DNA of 41,508 nucleotides from NCBI GenBank assembly GCA_019694805.1, contig JAIBBG010000027.1:1-41508 (forward strand), given 5' to 3'. The translations under genes were made by a program, and so were the position numbers. Below are positions 41,417 to 41,508 of this stretch, piece after piece; position 1 is the first letter of the stretch, and every line of letters starts with the position of its first letter. This DNA is from Flavobacteriales bacterium (GTDB lineage Bacteria; Bacteroidota; Bacteroidia; Flavobacteriales_D; Sanyastnellaceae). Below the pieces are notes generated by a model. The model was not told where the DNA came from. It searched no databases and saw nothing but the letters and a program-made list of their open reading frames with translations.

Positions 41417-41508
41417 GTAAATGGAATCGAGGGGTGAATCGGTGAGGCGTATGAACTTTGACATCAAACAAGCGATGGATGCCAATCTTAAATTTTAAAT
41501 CCTTAAAT

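Noticed and set aside
41419..41496. 25-codon frame starting ATGGAATCGAGG at the window end
   Set aside because: Too short, no motif and no promoter; treated as noncoding.

Overview
The window looks like a chromosomal segment of a Bacteroidota bacterium, probably Flavobacteriales/Sphingobacteriales-like and aerobic. The evidence is: several secreted proteins with C-terminal domains of the type IX secretion (T9SS) sorting type; recurrent TAnnTTTG / TA(A/T)TTTCG boxes just upstream of start codons, matching the Bacteroidota -7 promoter element; lipoproteins with ...SC(K) lipoboxes; and Bacteroidota-flavoured families (ELWxxDGT repeats, lamin-tail domains, S9 dipeptidyl peptidase, DUF853 ATPase). 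I see no rRNA, tRNA, CRISPR array, insertion sequence, phage or plasmid module. Almost all of the window is coding.

Layout. 1-1120 (-): the N-terminal part of an ELWxxDGT-repeat secreted protein that runs off the window. 1450-3686 (+): a sulfur module, a TauE/SafE (TSUP) exporter followed by a persulfide-dioxygenase-like hydrolase fused to two rhodanese domains. 3712-7412 (-): a light-dependent DNA repair operon of a short-chain dehydrogenase-like protein, the small Cys protein DUF2256, an FeS-type (6-4) photolyase and a cryptochrome-DASH, with overlapping or tightly spaced genes. 7520-10471: a HEAT-repeat protein, a lipoprotein and a kelch-like T9SS cargo protein. 10806-13064 (+): a small membrane protein, an AlbA_2/Schlafen-type regulator and a GT4 glycosyltransferase. 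13216-18084 (+): a two-domain SPOR protein, XerD, a secreted endonuclease/exonuclease/phosphatase-fold T9SS protein, a YkgJ cysteine-cluster protein and a SRPBCC protein. 18235-22060: a DUF1684 protein diverging from a secreted repeat protein, then an overlapping moaC-mobA-lipoprotein operon (-). 22602-27007 (+): an outer-membrane beta-barrel, a MATE efflux pump and a DPP-IV-like S9 peptidase. 27018-31344 (-): an error-prone-type DnaE and a DinB polymerase, forming a translesion module. 31687-41320 (+): a triple lamin-tail T9SS protein, LOG phosphoribohydrolase 1, a DECD-box RNA helicase coupled to DUF3817, a DUF853 HerA-like ATPase, LOG phosphoribohydrolase 2, an SGNH-like esterase, YaaA and a periplasmic FKBP.

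The least expected signal is in the intergenic DNA. A family of roughly 70-80 bp imperfect palindromes shares a gapless 30-nt core (24-25 of 30 positions identical between any two of three copies). Copies are seen at 1133-1213, 10553-10620, 10681-10752 and 23179-23255, with weaker candidates near 22367 and 34028. There is also a perfect 22-bp palindrome over the probable transcription start of the dinB-dnaE operon, and a perfect 16-bp palindrome upstream of moaC. Together with the photolyase operon (whose SDR lacks the catalytic Tyr), these are the best candidates for follow-up. All calls were made by reading the sequence; no alignment, profile search or folding program was run.
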